From assembly GCF_001984065.1 (NCBI RefSeq), contig NZ_LYVP01000019.1, positions 1 to 64,000 of the forward strand: a DNA stretch of 64,000 nucleotides, given 5' to 3'. Both the position numbers and the translations under genes were made by a program. The notes below the pieces were generated by a model. It was not told the DNA's origin. It searched no databases and saw only the letters and a program-made list of their open reading frames with translations. This document shows, piece by piece, positions 35,952-45,158 of the stretch. Every line of letters begins with the position of its first letter. Position 1 is the first letter of the stretch. Source of the DNA: Pseudomonas sp. KK4 (GTDB taxonomy: Bacteria; Pseudomonadota; Gammaproteobacteria; Pseudomonadales; Pseudomonadaceae).

Positions 35952-37663
35952 TCGCCGTGCAGGCTGCACTCGAACCGCTGACGATCCTGATCGCCGAAGA
36001 CAGCGCGGCCGATCGCCTGCTGTTGTCGAGCATCGTCCGCCGCCAGGGCCATCAAGTACTGACGGCGGCCAACGGTGCCGAGGCGGTCGAAGCGTTTCGC
36101 CAGGAGCGCCCGCAACTGGTGCTGATGGACGCGATGATGCCGGTGATGGACGGCTTCGAAGCGGCCCGGCAGATCAAGGCGTTGGCCGGCGAAACCCTGG
36201 TGCCGATCATCTTTCTTACCTCCTTGTCCGAAAGCGAAGCCCTGGCCCGTTGCCTGGAAGTGGGTGGCGACGATTTTCTGGCGAAACCCTATAACCAGGT
36301 GATCCTTGCCGCCAAGATCAAGGCGATGGACCGTCTTCGACGGCTGCAGGAAACCGTGCTGCAGCAGCGCGATCAGATTGCCCGCCATCACGACTACCTG
36401 CTCAACGAACAGCGGGTGGCCAAGGCTGTGTTCGACAAGGTGGCCCACTCCGGCTGCCTGAACGCCCCCAACATCCGCTACCTGCAATCGCCCTACGCGC
36501 TGTTCAACGGCGATCTGCTGCTGGCGGCCTTCACCCCGGCCGGCGACATGCACGTGCTGCTCGGCGACTTCACCGGGCATGGCTTGCCGGCCGCGGTCGG
36601 CGCGATGCCGTTGGCCGAGGTGTTCTACGGCATGACCGCCAAGGGCTATGGCCTGGCCGAAACCCTGCGCGAGATGAACGCCAAGCTCAAGCGCATCCTG
36701 CCGGTGGATATGTTCTGTTGCGCCACGCTGCTGTCCCTGAGTTTTCAACGCCAGTCAGTGGAAGTCTGGAACGGCGGCATGCCCGACGGTTATCTGCACA
36801 GTATTGCCAGTGGTGAGCGCACGCCGCTCAAGGCGCGGCATTTGCCCCTCGGCGTATTGACCCCGCAAACATTCGACGATCGCACCGAAGTGTTTCCGAT
36901 GGCGCTCGGTGATCGGGTGTTCCTGTTGTCGGACGGGGTGATCGACACTTGCGATGTCAACGATCAGCTCTTTGGCGTAGAGCGCCTGCAGCAGGTGTTT
37001 GCCGCCAATCGTCAGCCTGATGCGTTGTTCGAGGACATCGAGCAGGCACTGCGGGATTTTCGCGGAGAGGCCCGTGACGATGTCAGCATGGTGGAAATCA
37101 GCCTGCTGGACCCGAACCTGCTGAGTCCGCCGGCGCCGATCTATTCCGACAGTGGCCAGTCCTGCCCCCTGGACTGGTCGGTGAGTTTCGAATTTCGCGC
37201 CGCCACCCTCAAACGCTTCAATCCGCTGCCCTACCTGCTGCAACTGTTGCTGGAGGTTCACGGCCTGCGGACCCAGAGCGGGGCGCTGTACAGCGTGCTG
37301 GCCGAGTTGTATTCCAATGCCCTGGAACATGGCGTCCTGGGGCTCGATTCAAGCCTCAAGCGTGACGTCGCCGGTTTTGCCCGTTATTACCAGCAGCGCA
37401 ATGCGCGCCTGGAAGCGCTGGAGGACGGCTATGTGCGCGTGCACCTGCAGGTCACGCCGGAGGGCGAGGGTGGTTGCCTGGTGATTCGCGTCGAAGACAG
37501 TGGCAAGGGATTTGATGTGGAAAGGGTGATGGCGCGCCCGGTCGACCCTGTCCGTTTGTCGGGACGTGGTGTCAGTCTGATCCGACAATTGGGGCGTAAC
37601 GCCCATTGGACCGACGATGGTCGAAGTGCCCGCGTGGAGTTTTTCTGGGAGGCTCTGGCATAA
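35948..37663 (+). CDS. hsbR: Response regulator/phosphatase HsbR
   Basis: Three-domain regulator of 571 residues: receiver (about 10-125, phospho-accepting D61 in LVLMDAMMPVMDG), central PP2C-type phosphatase (about 170-370, GDFTGHGLPAAVGAMP) and C-terminal HATPase of the RsbW anti-sigma kinase kind (LYSNALEHGVLGLD, RVEDSGKGFDV). It both phosphorylates and dephosphorylates HsbA depending on phosphate received from HptB. The start is TTG at 35948, overlapping the hsbA stop, or GTG at 35957. The coupling matches the pairwise action of the products. Confidence 0.88.
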   Translation: MIAVQAALEPLTILIAEDSAADRLLLSSIVRRQGHQVLTAANGAEAVEAFRQERPQLVLMDAMMPVMDGFEAARQIKALAGETLVPIIFLTSLSESEALARCLEVGGDDFLAKPYNQVILAAKIKAMDRLRRLQETVLQQRDQIARHHDYLLNEQRVAKAVFDKVAHSGCLNAPNIRYLQSPYALFNGDLLLAAFTPAGDMHVLLGDFTGHGLPAAVGAMPLAEVFYGMTAKGYGLAETLREMNAKLKRILPVDMFCCATLLSLSFQRQSVEVWNGGMPDGYLHSIASGERTPLKARHLPLGVLTPQTFDDRTEVFPMALGDRVFLLSDGVIDTCDVNDQLFGVERLQQVFAANRQPDALFEDIEQALRDFRGEARDDVSMVEISLLDPNLLSPPAPIYSDSGQSCPLDWSVSFEFRAATLKRFNPLPYLLQLLLEVHGLRTQSGALYSVLAELYSNALEHGVLGLDSSLKRDVAGFARYYQQRNARLEALEDGYVRVHLQVTPEGEGGCLVIRVEDSGKGFDVERVMARPVDPVRLSGRGVSLIRQLGRNAHWTDDGRSARVEFFWEALA

Positions 37664-37693
37664 TCCGCGCATTCTTGATCAAGGAGTGAACAA

Positions 37694-38062
37694 GTGGCTG
37701 ACATACATCTGGATCCGGACGTGCTGAGCGCGTTGCGGGACGTCATGGAGGATGAGTTTTCGACGCTGATCGATACCTTCCTCGCCGATTCCGAACAACG
37801 GTTGCGGCAATTGACCGTGGCTGGCGATGCCACGCAATTGCTTGAAGCGGCGCACAGCTTCAAGGGCAGCAGCAGCAATATGGGGGCGATTCGCCTGGCC
37901 GCGTTGTGCCATGACCTGGAGCAGCGTTCCAAGGAGCGCAACCTCTCGGGGATCGAACTCCTGATCGCTGATATCACCCGCGAATTCGCTTTGATCCGAC
38001 CACTCTATGAAGATGAGCGCACGCGCGCCGGTTCTGCGATCGCGACCGTTCGGCCCTATTGA
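37694..38062 (+). CDS. hptB: Histidine phosphotransfer protein HptB
   Basis: Protein of 122 residues with one Hpt domain. The phospho-accepting H54 is in EAAHSFKGSSSNMG. It relays phosphate from several hybrid sensor kinases (RetS, PA1611-type in P. aeruginosa) to HsbR, linking surface and stress cues to motility. Start is GTG with an AAGGAG ribosome site 7 bases upstream. It closes the hsbA-hsbR-hptB unit; fliK begins about 80 bases later from its own sigma-54 promoter. Confidence 0.88.
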   Translation: MADIHLDPDVLSALRDVMEDEFSTLIDTFLADSEQRLRQLTVAGDATQLLEAAHSFKGSSSNMGAIRLAALCHDLEQRSKERNLSGIELLIADITREFALIRPLYEDERTRAGSAIATVRPY

Positions 38063-38078
38063 CCTATTTCCATAAGAA

Positions 38079-38095
38079 TTGGCGCGGCCTTTGCA
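38079..38095 (+). promoter_or_regulatory. Sigma-54 promoter for fliK
   Basis: TTGGCGCGGCCTTTGCA: GG-N10-GC spacing, six of seven bases in the -24 box and a consensus -12 box. It lies about 50 bases before fliK. Confidence 0.87.
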
Positions 38096-38145
38096 CACAA
38101 CTCCCTGAACTGTACCTACGATCCCAGTACAGCGGAGACCGTTAA

Positions 38146-39504
38146 ATGCCCGTTACCCCCAATCTTCTTCTCCAGGCCAACGCGCCGGCCAAGACTCAAA
38201 GCGCCAGCGCCAATACCACGGCGCTGGCCGCAGAGCCCGGGGACAAGGCTTCCAGCTTCGCTCAGGTGTACGCCAGGCAGGCGCAGAACAAGCCTGCGAC
38301 ATCCACCGAGGATTCGGCCAAACCGGTACGAGACAAAGCCACGGACAGCGCCGGCAAGCAGGATGTGGGCAACGACAAGGCTGCCGCCGAGGAGCCTGTG
38401 GTTGCCGATAGCGGCAAATCCTTGCCCGCCGCCAAACCTGTGACAGCCGATGACGAAAGCGCCAGCGATGACGCCGATGACGCAGCACAGACGCCTGTCG
38501 TCGATGCCGCGCCGGTCGACCCGACGCTCGACCCTGCCTTGCTGCAGGCGGTGCAACCCACGGTGTCAGAACCCGCCGCCGTCACCCCGCCGGTGGTCGA
38601 TGCGCAGCCAGCGCCAACTCAAACCCAGGTTGCCGCTGTTGTCACGGCAGCACCGCCGGCGGCAGTTGCAGACCCCGATTTCGATCCCGAAGCCGATCCG
38701 CTCGACGCACTGCCGGCCCTGCGCCTGGCCATGGAGCAGAGTGGTCACGTGTCAGCGTCCAGCCAGGCGCAGCCTAAGGCTGCACCAACGCCTGCCCAGG
38801 CGCAGGCCGATGGCGAGCAGACCGCGGCGCAGAATTTTGCCGCCGGCATGGCCACCATGCTCGATGTGCAGACCAGCAAGGACAGCACCAGCCAGGGCGG
38901 CGACAAAGCCTTCAGCGGCCTGATCGATGACGGCCTCAAAGACCTGACATCGGCCAGCAGCGATACCCGGGTCGACGATTTCGCCAATCGTCTGGCGGCG
39001 CTGACGCAAGCGGCCACGCCGAAAACCGCTAACGCGCTGCCGGTGAACCAGCCGATCGCCATGCACCAGAACGGCTGGACCGAGGAAGTGGTGAACCGGG
39101 TGATGTACCTGTCCAGCGCCAACCTCAAGGCGGCGGACATTCAGCTGCAGCCGGCGGAACTGGGGCGTCTGGACATCCGCGTGAACATGGTGCCGGACCA
39201 GCAGACCCAGGTGACCTTCATGAGTGCCCACCCGAGCGTGCGAGAGGCGCTGGACGGCCAGATGCACCGCTTGCGCGACATGTTCGCGCAGCAGGGCATG
39301 GGCCAGGTCGACGTCAACGTGTCCGACCAGTCCCGTAATCCGCAGCAGGGCCAGCAACAGGCTCACCAAAGCCAGAGTGGCGGTACCCGTGCCAGCGGCG
39401 GTCGCCTCGATGCCATGGATGACGACATCGCGCCGAGCGTGGTTGAAGTCGCCGCTCCCGTGACCAGCGTGATTGGTTCCAGCGCCGTCGACTACTACGC
39501 CTGA
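38146..39504 (+). CDS. fliK: Hook-length control protein FliK
   Basis: Secreted molecular ruler of 452 residues. The first 290 are Ala-, Pro-, Thr- and Asp-rich and look disordered. The conserved Flg_hook domain is near 315-400 (LQPAELGRLDIRVNMV, HPSVREALDGQMHRLRDMF), and a Gln-rich tail follows. When the hook is complete, FliK acts on FlhB to switch export from hook to filament subunits. A second FliK-like gene lies at the right end of the window. Confidence 0.93.
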   Translation: MPVTPNLLLQANAPAKTQSASANTTALAAEPGDKASSFAQVYARQAQNKPATSTEDSAKPVRDKATDSAGKQDVGNDKAAAEEPVVADSGKSLPAAKPVTADDESASDDADDAAQTPVVDAAPVDPTLDPALLQAVQPTVSEPAAVTPPVVDAQPAPTQTQVAAVVTAAPPAAVADPDFDPEADPLDALPALRLAMEQSGHVSASSQAQPKAAPTPAQAQADGEQTAAQNFAAGMATMLDVQTSKDSTSQGGDKAFSGLIDDGLKDLTSASSDTRVDDFANRLAALTQAATPKTANALPVNQPIAMHQNGWTEEVVNRVMYLSSANLKAADIQLQPAELGRLDIRVNMVPDQQTQVTFMSAHPSVREALDGQMHRLRDMFAQQGMGQVDVNVSDQSRNPQQGQQQAHQSQSGGTRASGGRLDAMDDDIAPSVVEVAAPVTSVIGSSAVDYYA

Positions 39505-39520
39505 TTCATCGCAACACATC

Positions 39521-39616
39521 CCTGGGGGAGCGGGCTTGCTCGCGAAGGCGTCGTCTCAGACACCATGGAAGGCGACTGATACTCCGACTTCGCGAGCAAG
39601 TCCCCTCCCACAAGGG
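39521..39616. repeat. Degenerate REP inverted pair
   Basis: GGGAGCGGGCTTGCTCGCGAA and TTCGCGAGCAAGTCCCCTCCCAC; the right arm has diverged. It lies in the fliK-fliL gap, just before the fliL promoter. Confidence 0.75.
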
Positions 39617-39667
39617 GCCTGCTGCGTTCTTGGTCTGCTTTCGGCCATCCATCTCGGTCCGACCTTT

Positions 39668-39684
39668 CTGGCATAACACTTGCT
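39668..39684 (+). promoter_or_regulatory. Sigma-54 promoter for fliL operon
   Basis: CTGGCATAACACTTGCT: GG-N10-GC spacing with TGGCA and TTGCT matching. It lies about 50 bases before fliL. Confidence 0.82.
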
Positions 39685-39734
39685 CTTGCCTATCCGTGCG
39701 ACTGTGAAAACCCGATTAGTGACGGATTATTGGC

Positions 39735-40235
39735 ATGGCGAAGAGCGACGCAGCAGTAAAAGACCCCGCAACCAAAGGCAAACTCAAGCTGATTATCCTG
39801 ATCGTAGCGGCTGTGCTGCTGGCGATCGGTTTGTCCGTGGGAGCGACCTGGTACTTCATGCACAGCGCCCAGAGCAAGCCTGCGGCAGTGGCCGACGTGG
39901 CCCCGGTCGGCAAGCAGCCGGCGATTTTCGAATCCATGGCGCCGGCATTCGTCGCCAACTACAACCAGAACGGCCGTCAGCGCTACATGCAAGTGAGCAT
40001 CAGCATGCTCGCGCGCAACCAGGCCGATCTGGACGCGCTCAAGGTCCACATGCCGGTGATCCGCAACAACCTGGTCATGCTGTTCTCCGGGCAGGATTTC
40101 GCCACGCTCGCCTCGCCGGTCGGCCAGGAAATGCTGCGCCAGAAAGCCACGGCCAGCGTCCAGGAAGTGGCGCAGAAAGAACTCGGCAAAGTGGTTGTCG
40201 AACAGTTGCTCTTCACTAATTTCGTACTGCAGTAG
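39735..40235 (+). CDS. fliL: Flagellar basal-body associated protein FliL
   Basis: Single-pass inner-membrane protein of 166 residues. The basic N-terminus (KSDAAVKDPATKGKLK) is followed by one helix (about 18-42, LIILIVAAVLLAIGLSVGAT) and a periplasmic domain. FliL surrounds or supports the stator and raises torque at high load. It leads fliLMNOPQR-flhB and has its own sigma-54 promoter; fliM follows in 9 bases. Confidence 0.93.
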   Translation: MAKSDAAVKDPATKGKLKLIILIVAAVLLAIGLSVGATWYFMHSAQSKPAAVADVAPVGKQPAIFESMAPAFVANYNQNGRQRYMQVSISMLARNQADLDALKVHMPVIRNNLVMLFSGQDFATLASPVGQEMLRQKATASVQEVAQKELGKVVVEQLLFTNFVLQ

Positions 40236-40244
40236 GAACACGAC

Positions 40245-41213
40245 ATGGCCGTGCAGGACCTGCTGTCCCAGGATGAAATCGACGCGCTGTTGCATGGCGT
40301 GGACGATGGTCTGGTACAGACCGATATCGCTGCCGAACCCGGCACCGTCAAAAGCTACGACCTGACCAGCCAGGATCGCATCGTCCGCGGACGCATGCCG
40401 ACCCTGGAGATGATCAACGAACGTTTCGCCCGCTATACGCGCATCAGCATGTTCAACATGCTGCGCCGCTCCGCGGACGTGGCGGTCGGCGGCGTGCAGG
40501 TGATGAAGTTTGGCGAATACGTGCACTCGCTGTACGTGCCGACCAGCCTCAACCTGGTCAAGATCAAGCCATTGCGCGGCACCGCGCTGTTCATTCTCGA
40601 CGCCAAACTGGTGTTCAAGCTGGTGGACAACTTCTTTGGCGGCGACGGCCGTCACGCGAAGATCGAAGGGCGTGAATTCACCCCGACCGAACTGCGGGTG
40701 GTGCGCATGGTGCTGGAGCAGGCCTTCGTCGATTTGAAGGAAGCGTGGCAGGCGATCATGGAAGTGAACTTCGAGTACATCAACTCGGAAGTGAACCCGG
40801 CCATGGCCAACATCGTCGGCCCGAGCGAAGCGATCGTGGTGTCGACCTTCCACATCGAACTCGATGGCGGTGGCGGCGACCTGCACGTGACCATGCCGTA
40901 CTCGATGATCGAGCCGGTGCGCGAAATGCTCGACGCCGGCTTCCAGTCCGACCTCGACGACCAGGACGAGCGCTGGGTCAATGCCCTGCGTCAGGACGTG
41001 CTGGATGTCGACGTGCCGATCGGTGCCACCGTTGCCCGTCGCCAGTTGAAACTGCGCGACATCCTGCACATGCAGCCGGGGGACATCATCCCGGTGGAAA
41101 TGCCGGAAGACATGATCATGCGCGCCAACGGCGTGCCGGCCTTCAAGGTCAAGATGGGCTCGCACAAAGGCAACCTGGCGTTGCAGGTGATCGAGCCGAT
41201 CGAGCGCCGTTGA
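40245..41213 (+). CDS. fliM: Flagellar motor switch protein FliM
   Basis: C-ring protein of 322 residues that binds phosphorylated CheY and reverses rotation. The N-terminal CheY-binding peptide LLSQDEIDALLHG is perfect. The middle CheC-like domain (about 50-230, with LRRSADVAVGGVQ) binds FliG, and the C-terminal SpoA domain (about 245-320) pairs with FliN. fliN follows 69 bases downstream. Confidence 0.96.
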   Translation: MAVQDLLSQDEIDALLHGVDDGLVQTDIAAEPGTVKSYDLTSQDRIVRGRMPTLEMINERFARYTRISMFNMLRRSADVAVGGVQVMKFGEYVHSLYVPTSLNLVKIKPLRGTALFILDAKLVFKLVDNFFGGDGRHAKIEGREFTPTELRVVRMVLEQAFVDLKEAWQAIMEVNFEYINSEVNPAMANIVGPSEAIVVSTFHIELDGGGGDLHVTMPYSMIEPVREMLDAGFQSDLDDQDERWVNALRQDVLDVDVPIGATVARRQLKLRDILHMQPGDIIPVEMPEDMIMRANGVPAFKVKMGSHKGNLALQVIEPIERR

Positions 41214-41282
41214 CCGGCGCACCCCCTATTCGTTTTTAACTGACGGCCTCCCGTTCAAAGGTGGCCTTCCGAGGACAAATTG

Positions 41283-41741
41283 ATGGCTGACGATATGAAT
41301 ACCCAGGACGACCAGGCGCTGGCAGACGAGTGGGCAGCAGCCCTGGAAGAAACCGGTGATGCCGGTCAGGCCGACATCGACGCGCTGTTGGCGGCCGATG
41401 CGTCCTCTTCCTCCAATAACCGTCTGCCGATGGAAGAATTCGGCAGCGTGCCGAGAAGCAACGACCCGGTGAGCCTGGAAGGTCCGAACCTGGACGTGAT
41501 CCTCGACATCCCGGTATCGATCTCCATGGAAGTGGGCAGCACCGACATCAACATCCGTAACCTGCTGCAGCTGAACCAGGGTTCGGTGATCGAGCTTGAT
41601 CGCCTGGCCGGTGAGCCGCTGGACGTGCTGGTCAACGGCACGCTCATCGCCCACGGCGAAGTGGTAGTGGTCAACGAGAAGTTCGGCATCCGCCTGACCG
41701 ACGTGATCAGCCCAAGCGAACGCATCAAGAAGCTGCGCTGA
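41283..41741 (+). CDS. fliN: Flagellar motor switch protein FliN
   Basis: Bottom of the C ring, 152 residues. The C-terminal SpoA domain (about 75-150) has the family sequence SMEVGSTDINIRNLLQLNQG and GEVVVVNEKFGIRLTDV. The N-terminal 60 residues are an acidic extension of a type common in pseudomonads. It also docks FliH for export. ATG at 41283 has GAGGAC upstream. The stop abuts the GTG start of fliO. Confidence 0.95.
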   Translation: MADDMNTQDDQALADEWAAALEETGDAGQADIDALLAADASSSSNNRLPMEEFGSVPRSNDPVSLEGPNLDVILDIPVSISMEVGSTDINIRNLLQLNQGSVIELDRLAGEPLDVLVNGTLIAHGEVVVVNEKFGIRLTDVISPSERIKKLR

Positions 41742-42188
41742 GTGAAAAGGTTCCTGGGGTGGGTAATGGCGCTGCCGTTGAGCGTGATGGCGGCCGAGCC
41801 GGTTACCACAGCCGCCACCGCTGCTGCGCCAGTGGCCAGTGGCGGGGTGGCCGGGCAATTGACGCAACTGGTGTTCGGCCTGCTTTTGGTCGTCGGGCTG
41901 ATCTTCCTGCTCGCCTGGCTGTTGCGCCGGGTTCAGCAGGCAGGGCCGGCGGGCAAAGGCCAGGTGATCGAGCTGATCGGCTCCCGCGCGCTGGGCCCCC
42001 GTGATCGCTTGATGCTGGTGCAGGTGGGCAACGAGCAGATCCTGCTCGGTCTGAGCCCGGGCACCATCACCGCGTTGCATGTACTCAAGGAGCCGGTGCA
42101 AGTGCCGGCCGCCACGCCAACCGCGACCCCCGAGTTTGCCCAGCGCCTGATGGAGCTGTTGGGCAAGGATCAGAAGGATAAGAAGTAA
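41742..42188 (+). CDS. fliO: Flagellar export-gate assembly protein FliO
   Basis: Inner-membrane protein of 148 residues. It has an N-terminal signal-like segment, an Ala/Thr-rich spacer and a main helix (about 45-63, [19 protein letters not shown]), followed by a small cytoplasmic domain ([20 protein letters not shown]). FliO helps assemble the FliP ring of the export gate. The GTG start immediately follows the fliN stop; the stop overlaps the fliP start (TAATG). Confidence 0.9.
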   Translation: MKRFLGWVMALPLSVMAAEPVTTAATAAAPVASGGVAGQLTQLVFGLLLVVGLIFLLAWLLRRVQQAGPAGKGQVIELIGSRALGPRDRLMLVQVGNEQILLGLSPGTITALHVLKEPVQVPAATPTATPEFAQRLMELLGKDQKDKK

Positions 42189-42946
42189 TGGGTGCGTTAC
42201 GCATCATCTTGACCCTGGCCCTGATGCTGGCTGCGCCGCTGGCGTTTGCCGCCGATCCGTTGTCGATCCCGGCGATTACCCTGGGCACCAACGCCCAGGG
42301 CGCTCAGGAGTACTCGGTCAGCCTGCAAATCCTGCTGATCATGACCGCGCTGAGTTTCATCCCGGCGTTCGTCATGCTGATGACCAGCTTCACCCGGATC
42401 ATCATTGTCTTCTCGATCCTGCGTCAGGCCCTGGGCCTGCAACAGACGCCGTCGAACCAGATCCTCACCGGCATGGCGCTGTTTTTGACCCTGTTCATCA
42501 TGGCGCCGGTGTTCGACCGGGTGAACCAGGATGCCTTGCAGCCCTACCTGGCGGAAAAGATGACCGCCCAGGACGCCGTGGCCAAGGCTCAGGTCCCGAT
42601 CAAGGACTTCATGCTCGCCCAGACCCGCACCAGTGATCTGGAGCTGTTCATGCGCCTGTCCAAGCGCACCGACATCGCCACGCCGGACCAAGCGCCGCTG
42701 ACGATTCTGGTGCCGGCGTTCGTCACCTCTGAGTTGAAAACCGCCTTCCAGATCGGCTTCATGATCTTCATTCCGTTTTTGATCATTGACCTGGTGGTGG
42801 CAAGTATTCTCATGGCGATGGGCATGATGATGCTGTCGCCGCTGATCATTTCCCTGCCGTTCAAAATCATGCTGTTCGTGCTGGTCGATGGCTGGGCGCT
42901 GATCATCGGTACCCTGGCCAGCAGTTTCGGTGGTGTATCGCCATGA
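42188..42946 (+). CDS. fliP: Flagellar export-gate protein FliP
   Basis: Core gate protein of 252 residues with a cleavable signal peptide ([11 protein letters not shown]) and about four helices. The family blocks [18 protein letters not shown], the [10 protein letters not shown] loop and the [18 protein letters not shown] segment are intact. Five copies form the export pore with FliQ and FliR. It overlaps fliQ by 4 bases (ATGA). Confidence 0.96.
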   Translation: MGALRIILTLALMLAAPLAFAADPLSIPAITLGTNAQGAQEYSVSLQILLIMTALSFIPAFVMLMTSFTRIIIVFSILRQALGLQQTPSNQILTGMALFLTLFIMAPVFDRVNQDALQPYLAEKMTAQDAVAKAQVPIKDFMLAQTRTSDLELFMRLSKRTDIATPDQAPLTILVPAFVTSELKTAFQIGFMIFIPFLIIDLVVASILMAMGMMMLSPLIISLPFKIMLFVLVDGWALIIGTLASSFGGVSP

Positions 42947-43212
42947 CCCCAGAAGTTGCCGTCGACATATTCCGCGATGCCCTGTGGCTGACCACGCTGA
43001 TGGTCGCGGTGCTGGTGATCCCCAGCCTGCTGGTGGGCCTGGTGGTGGCGATGTTCCAGGCCGCCACCCAGATCAACGAACAGACCCTGAGCTTCCTGCC
43101 GCGCCTGCTGGTCATGCTGGTGACACTGATCGTGGCCGGCCCGTGGCTGGTGCAGACCTTCATGGAGTACATCCTGCAGCTGTACGGCAGCATTCCGCAG
43201 GTCATTGGCTAA
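42943..43212 (+). CDS. fliQ: Flagellar export-gate protein FliQ
   Basis: Two-helix membrane protein of 89 residues (helices about 15-40 and 50-75), the usual length. It has the family motif [19 protein letters not shown]. Four copies wrap around the FliP-FliR core. Coupled to fliP upstream (4-base overlap) and 3 bases from fliR. Confidence 0.95.
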   Translation: MTPEVAVDIFRDALWLTTLMVAVLVIPSLLVGLVVAMFQAATQINEQTLSFLPRLLVMLVTLIVAGPWLVQTFMEYILQLYGSIPQVIG

Positions 43213-43215
43213 GCC

Positions 43216-44001
43216 ATGTCTTCGCTGCTGCAACTGACCGATACCCAGATCAGCACCTGGGTGGCGACTTTCATGTTGCCGCTGTTCCGGGTCGGCGCCT
43301 TGCTGATGGTCATGCCGGTGTTCGGCACCTCCCTGGTGCCCAAGCGTGTGCGTCTGTACTTCACCCTGGCCATTACCGTGGTCATCGCCCCGGGCCTGCC
43401 GCCCATGCCGCCGGTCAATGCACTGGACTTGAGTGGTCTGCTGCTGATTGCCGAGCAGATCCTCATAGGCGCGGTACTGGGATTTTTCCTGCAGTTGTTT
43501 TTCCAGGCCTTCGTCATCGCCGGGCAAATCCTCTCCATCCAGATGGGCATGGGGTTCGCCTCGATGGTCGACCCCACCAACGGCGTGTCGGTGGCTGTTA
43601 TCGGTCAGTTTTTCACCATGCTGGTGACCCTGCTGTTCCTGTCGATGAACGGCCACCTGGTGGTGTTCGAAATACTCACCGAAAGCTTCACCACGCTGCC
43701 GGTGGGCAGTGGCCTGACGGTCACCCATTACTGGGAACTGGCCGGCAAGCTCGGTTGGGTGCTGGGCGCGGCGCTGCTGCTGGTGCTGCCGGCGATCACC
43801 GCGCTGCTGGTGGTCAACATCGCCTTCGGCGTGATGACCCGGGCGGCGCCGCAACTGAACATTTTCTCCATCGGCTTCCCGCTGACCCTGGTGCTGGGGA
43901 TGTTCATCATGTGGGTCGGGCTGGCGGACATTCTCAATCAGTATCAACCGCTGGCCAGCGAGGCCTTGCAGTTTTTACGCGAACTGGCACAGGCGCGCTG
44001 A
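43216..44001 (+). CDS. fliR: Flagellar export-gate protein FliR
   Basis: Membrane protein of 261 residues with about six helices, single subunit of the FliP5-Q4-R1 gate. Conserved parts include FRVGALLMVMPVFGTSLVPKR and GQILSIQMGMGFASMVDP. It lies between fliQ and flhB, four bases before the flhB start, as in most pseudomonads. Confidence 0.95.
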   Translation: MSSLLQLTDTQISTWVATFMLPLFRVGALLMVMPVFGTSLVPKRVRLYFTLAITVVIAPGLPPMPPVNALDLSGLLLIAEQILIGAVLGFFLQLFFQAFVIAGQILSIQMGMGFASMVDPTNGVSVAVIGQFFTMLVTLLFLSMNGHLVVFEILTESFTTLPVGSGLTVTHYWELAGKLGWVLGAALLLVLPAITALLVVNIAFGVMTRAAPQLNIFSIGFPLTLVLGMFIMWVGLADILNQYQPLASEALQFLRELAQAR

Positions 44002-44004
44002 GAC

Positions 44005-45141
44005 ATGGCAGAGAGCGAAAGCGGTCAGGACAAGACAGAAGACCCCACGGACAAAAAGAAAAAGGACGCCCGAGAGAAGGGCGAGATCGCCCGTTCAAAG
44101 GAACTCAACACCCTGGCGATCATGCTCGCCGGCGCCAGTGCCCTGCTGATATTCGGCGGCGCCCTGGCCCAGGAGATGATGGACCTGATGCGCCTGAATT
44201 TTTCCCTGTCCAGGGACGTGGTGCTGGACCAGCGCTCCATGGGCACCTTCCTGCTGCATTCGGGGCAGATTGCCTTGCTGGCCATTCAACCGGTGATGAT
44301 CACCCTGTTGCTGGCCGCCCTGATCGGCCCGATCTCCCTGGGTGGCTGGCTGTTCTCCGCCGGCACCATGGCCCCCAAGTTCAGCCGCATGAATCCCGGC
44401 GCCGGCCTCAAGCGCATGTTCTCCACCAAGTCCATCGCCGAACTGCTCAAGGCCCTGGCCAAGTTCTTCATCATCCTGTTCGTGGCGCTGATGGTGTTGT
44501 CAGCCGACATCGACGACCTGCTGCGCATCGCCCACGAACCCCTGGACCGGGCCATCACCCACAGCCTGCAAGTGGTCGGCTGGAGCACCCTGTGGATGGC
44601 CTGCGGCCTGATCATCATCGCCGCCGTCGACGTACCGATCCAGCTGTGGGAAAGCATCAAGAAACTGAAAATGACCAAGCAGGAAATCCGCGACGAGCAC
44701 AAAGACCAGGAAGGCCGGCCGGAGGTCAAGCAACGCATCCGCCAACTGCAGCGGGAAATGTCCCAACGCCGGATGATGGCGGCCATCCCCGAAGCCGACG
44801 TGGTCATCACCAACCCGACCCACTACGCCGTGGCGCTCAAATACGACGCCGACAAGAGCGGCGCGCCGATGCTGATCGCCAAGGGCAGCGATTTTCTGGC
44901 GTTGAAGATGCGAGAAATTGCCGTTGCTAACGAAGTGTTGCTGCTGGAGTCACCGGCGCTGGCGCGGTCGATCTATTACTCGACCGAGTTGGAACAGGAG
45001 ATTCCGGGTGGCTTGTATCTGGCCGTGGCGCAGGTATTGGCGTATGTGTATCAGATTCGGCAGTACAAGGCAGGGAAGGGCAAGCGGCCGGATCCGTTGA
45101 AGGATGATTTGCCGATTCCGCCGGATTTAAGACGGGATTAG
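44005..45141 (+). CDS. flhB: Flagellar export switch protein FlhB
   Basis: Export-specificity switch of 378 residues. Four membrane helices (about 30-210) are followed by a cytoplasmic domain with the self-cleaving NPTH motif (in VVITNPTHYAVALKYD, about residue 270). Cleavage and interaction with FliK switch export from hook to filament proteins. The C-terminal tail is Pro/Asp-rich (DPLKDDLPIPPDLRRD). The gene is complete, but a decayed copy of it lies at 46273-46598 beyond the first RHS gene, showing that a segment including its 3' half was duplicated. Confidence 0.96.
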   Translation: MAESESGQDKTEDPTDKKKKDAREKGEIARSKELNTLAIMLAGASALLIFGGALAQEMMDLMRLNFSLSRDVVLDQRSMGTFLLHSGQIALLAIQPVMITLLLAALIGPISLGGWLFSAGTMAPKFSRMNPGAGLKRMFSTKSIAELLKALAKFFIILFVALMVLSADIDDLLRIAHEPLDRAITHSLQVVGWSTLWMACGLIIIAAVDVPIQLWESIKKLKMTKQEIRDEHKDQEGRPEVKQRIRQLQREMSQRRMMAAIPEADVVITNPTHYAVALKYDADKSGAPMLIAKGSDFLALKMREIAVANEVLLLESPALARSIYYSTELEQEIPGGLYLAVAQVLAYVYQIRQYKAGKGKRPDPLKDDLPIPPDLRRD

Positions 45142-45158
45142 TCGTCAGTATTTTATGG

